A stretch of DNA of 64,000 nt from NCBI RefSeq assembly GCF_900095305.1, contig NZ_FMDO01000007.1:62001-126000 (forward strand). The letters run 5' to 3'. The notes under the pieces are model-generated. The model was not told the DNA's origin. It saw only the letters and a program-made list of their open reading frames with translations, and searched no databases. Shown here one piece after another: positions 63,095 through 64,000 of the stretch (position 1 is the stretch's first letter; every line of letters starts with the position of its first letter). Source of the DNA: Proteiniborus sp. DW1. GTDB lineage: Bacteria > Bacillota > Clostridia > Tissierellales > Proteiniboraceae. The translations under genes were made by a program, and so were the position numbers.

Positions 63095-63679
63095 ATGGAT
63101 ATTAAAATCAGAAAATACTATACTTTTGTAGAAGAAATTAAAGCTGATGGCGGAAAAGAAGTAGAGGGAAGCCATAAAAGAGTATCAATAGCAGTAGTGT
63201 TTGAGAATCCATATGCTGGTAAATATGTAGAGGATCTCTCTCCCTTATCTGATTGGGCTGCTTCAGTAACACCAGATTTAGTAGATAGAGCACTAAAAGC
63301 AGCAGGTATTGAAGTAAATGAAGCTGAAAGCTACGGGAAAGCTGCTATAGTAGGTGGAAATGGAGAGCTTGAGCATGCGGCAGCACTACTCCATCCAACA
63401 TTAGGAAAACCATTTAGAGATGGATTAGGTGGAGGAAAGGCAATAATCCCTTCAGCAAAAAAAATGGGTTATCCAGGCTGTGCAATAGATGTTCCACTAC
63501 ATTTTAAAGATGCAGCATTCGTAAGAACACACTTTGATGCAATGGAAGTAAGAGTACCTGATGCTCCAAGAGACAATGAACTAGTGTTGATATTATCAGT
63601 AACAAATTGTGGAAGACCTCATCCAAGAGTTGGTGGACTACAAAAAGAAGAAGCTAAATGTGAAGATGGTTTAAGATAA
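63095..63679 (+). CDS. AA_synth / DUF1185 family protein
   Basis: 194 residues. KRVSIAVVFENPYAGKYVEDLSPL, GKAAIVGGNGELEHAAALLHP and FRDGLGGGKAIIPSAKKMGYPG are typical of the DUF1185 'amino acid synthesis' family, whose biochemical activity is unknown. Members tend to occur beside amidohydrolases and ring-degrading enzymes, which fits here. ATG 63095 follows AAGGAGG; the upstream in-frame ATG at 63071 lacks such a site. It is the last gene of the second nicotinate operon, before the terminator at 63751. All known pathway steps are already assigned, so its job is open. Confidence 0.8.
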   Translation: MDIKIRKYYTFVEEIKADGGKEVEGSHKRVSIAVVFENPYAGKYVEDLSPLSDWAASVTPDLVDRALKAAGIEVNEAESYGKAAIVGGNGELEHAAALLHPTLGKPFRDGLGGGKAIIPSAKKMGYPGCAIDVPLHFKDAAFVRTHFDAMEVRVPDAPRDNELVLILSVTNCGRPHPRVGGLQKEEAKCEDGLR

Positions 63680-63750
63680 CGATTTTATAGTGAAATAAAA
63701 ATCATAAGATAACATAAAAAAATAATAAAAACTGTATACAACATTCCCTT

Positions 63751-63780
63751 AATGGTCACGGAGGTATCCGTGACCATTTT
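63751..63780. terminator. Terminator of the second nicotinate operon
   Basis: AATGGTCACGG and CCGTGACCATT arms, 11 bases, 6-base loop, then TTTT. Confidence 0.88.
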
Positions 63781-63934
63781 AAATAGTACAAATGCACAAA
63801 GCCCATTTACTTTTAGCTAAAAGTATGAAATAATAAAAAATTGAAATAGTATTTGCATTAAAATACTTTTATGATAATTTTAGCACTTATGATTAAAATA
63901 AATTTGATAGAAAATGTAGGGTGAGGTGTTAAAT

Positions 63935-64000
63935 GTGAAAATAGGGTTTGATAATAAGAAGTACTTAGAGGAACAGTCGAAGTATATCTTAGAAAGGGTA
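63935..64000 (+). CDS. DUF1846-type protein, N-terminal fragment (cut by window edge)
   Basis: The reading frame starts at GTG 63935, six bases after GTGAGGTG, and runs to the window end. The first residues KIGFDNKKYLEEQSKYILER resemble the opening of DUF1846 proteins. Only 22 codons are visible, so the call is provisional. Confidence 0.55.
   Translation, partial: MKIGFDNKKYLEEQSKYILERV

Overview
The window looks like chromosomal DNA of a motile, anaerobic, low-GC Clostridia-type Firmicute. The evidence is AT-rich sequence, AGGAGG-type ribosome sites with frequent TTG/GTG starts, a Bcd-EtfBA module with Rex, glutamate dehydrogenase, sigma-H- and sigma-D-like promoters, and a complete anaerobic nicotinate fermentation pathway of the type worked out in Eubacterium barkeri. 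The species cannot be fixed from the sequence. I see no tRNA, rRNA, CRISPR array, transposase or phage gene.

Layout. 1-3520: the tail of a histidine kinase, then a flagellar filament-assembly operon (flaG, fliD, fliS, a FliT/FlgN-like gene) behind a consensus sigma-D promoter. 3527-10571: a FUSC-type membrane protein (minus), a DnaA-box cluster, hpf with a sigma-H-like promoter, a DUF5317 membrane protein, a 6S-RNA-like structured RNA, secA, and prfB with its programmed +1 frameshift. 10776-18260: a chemoreceptor, tex, a hybrid histidine kinase/receiver protein and an amidohydrolase. 18385-19426: FMN riboswitch and ribU. 19638-27483: tsaE-tsaB-rimI, a MacAB/YknXYZ-like ABC export set with a Yip1 protein, two small proteins, and tsaD. 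27484-30943: a second DnaA-box cluster, a large palindrome, an ABC-F ATPase (minus), and rex. 31339-34583: bcd-etfB-etfA. 34801-41572: two more chemoreceptors around a P-loop/Asp23 fusion protein, then glutamate dehydrogenase.

41850-63679 is the outstanding region: a sigma-54-dependent activator followed by what appears to be every enzyme for nicotinate to propionate plus pyruvate. NdhFSLM gives 6-hydroxynicotinate; Hnr reduces it; Ena opens the ring to 2-formylglutarate and ammonia; Hgd gives 2-(hydroxymethyl)glutarate; Hmd gives 2-methyleneglutarate; Mgm (B12) gives 3-methylitaconate; Mii gives dimethylmaleate; DmdAB gives 2,3-dimethylmalate; Dml cleaves it to propionate and pyruvate. The cluster also carries a MutL/GlmL-type mutase reactivase, two orphan membrane proteins (PfoR/EIIC-like and EutH-like) that may handle uptake, a UPF0280 (ApbE-like) protein and a DUF1185 protein.

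The least expected signal is regulatory. Two near-perfect -24/-12 sigma-54 promoters stand before ndhF and before hgd. Upstream of both lie repeated inverted sites of the form TTTCA-N4-TGAAA. These are good candidates for the enhancers of the linked activator, whose N-terminus is a tandem duplication of a domain I do not recognise. The inference is one activator switching on two operons of one pathway.
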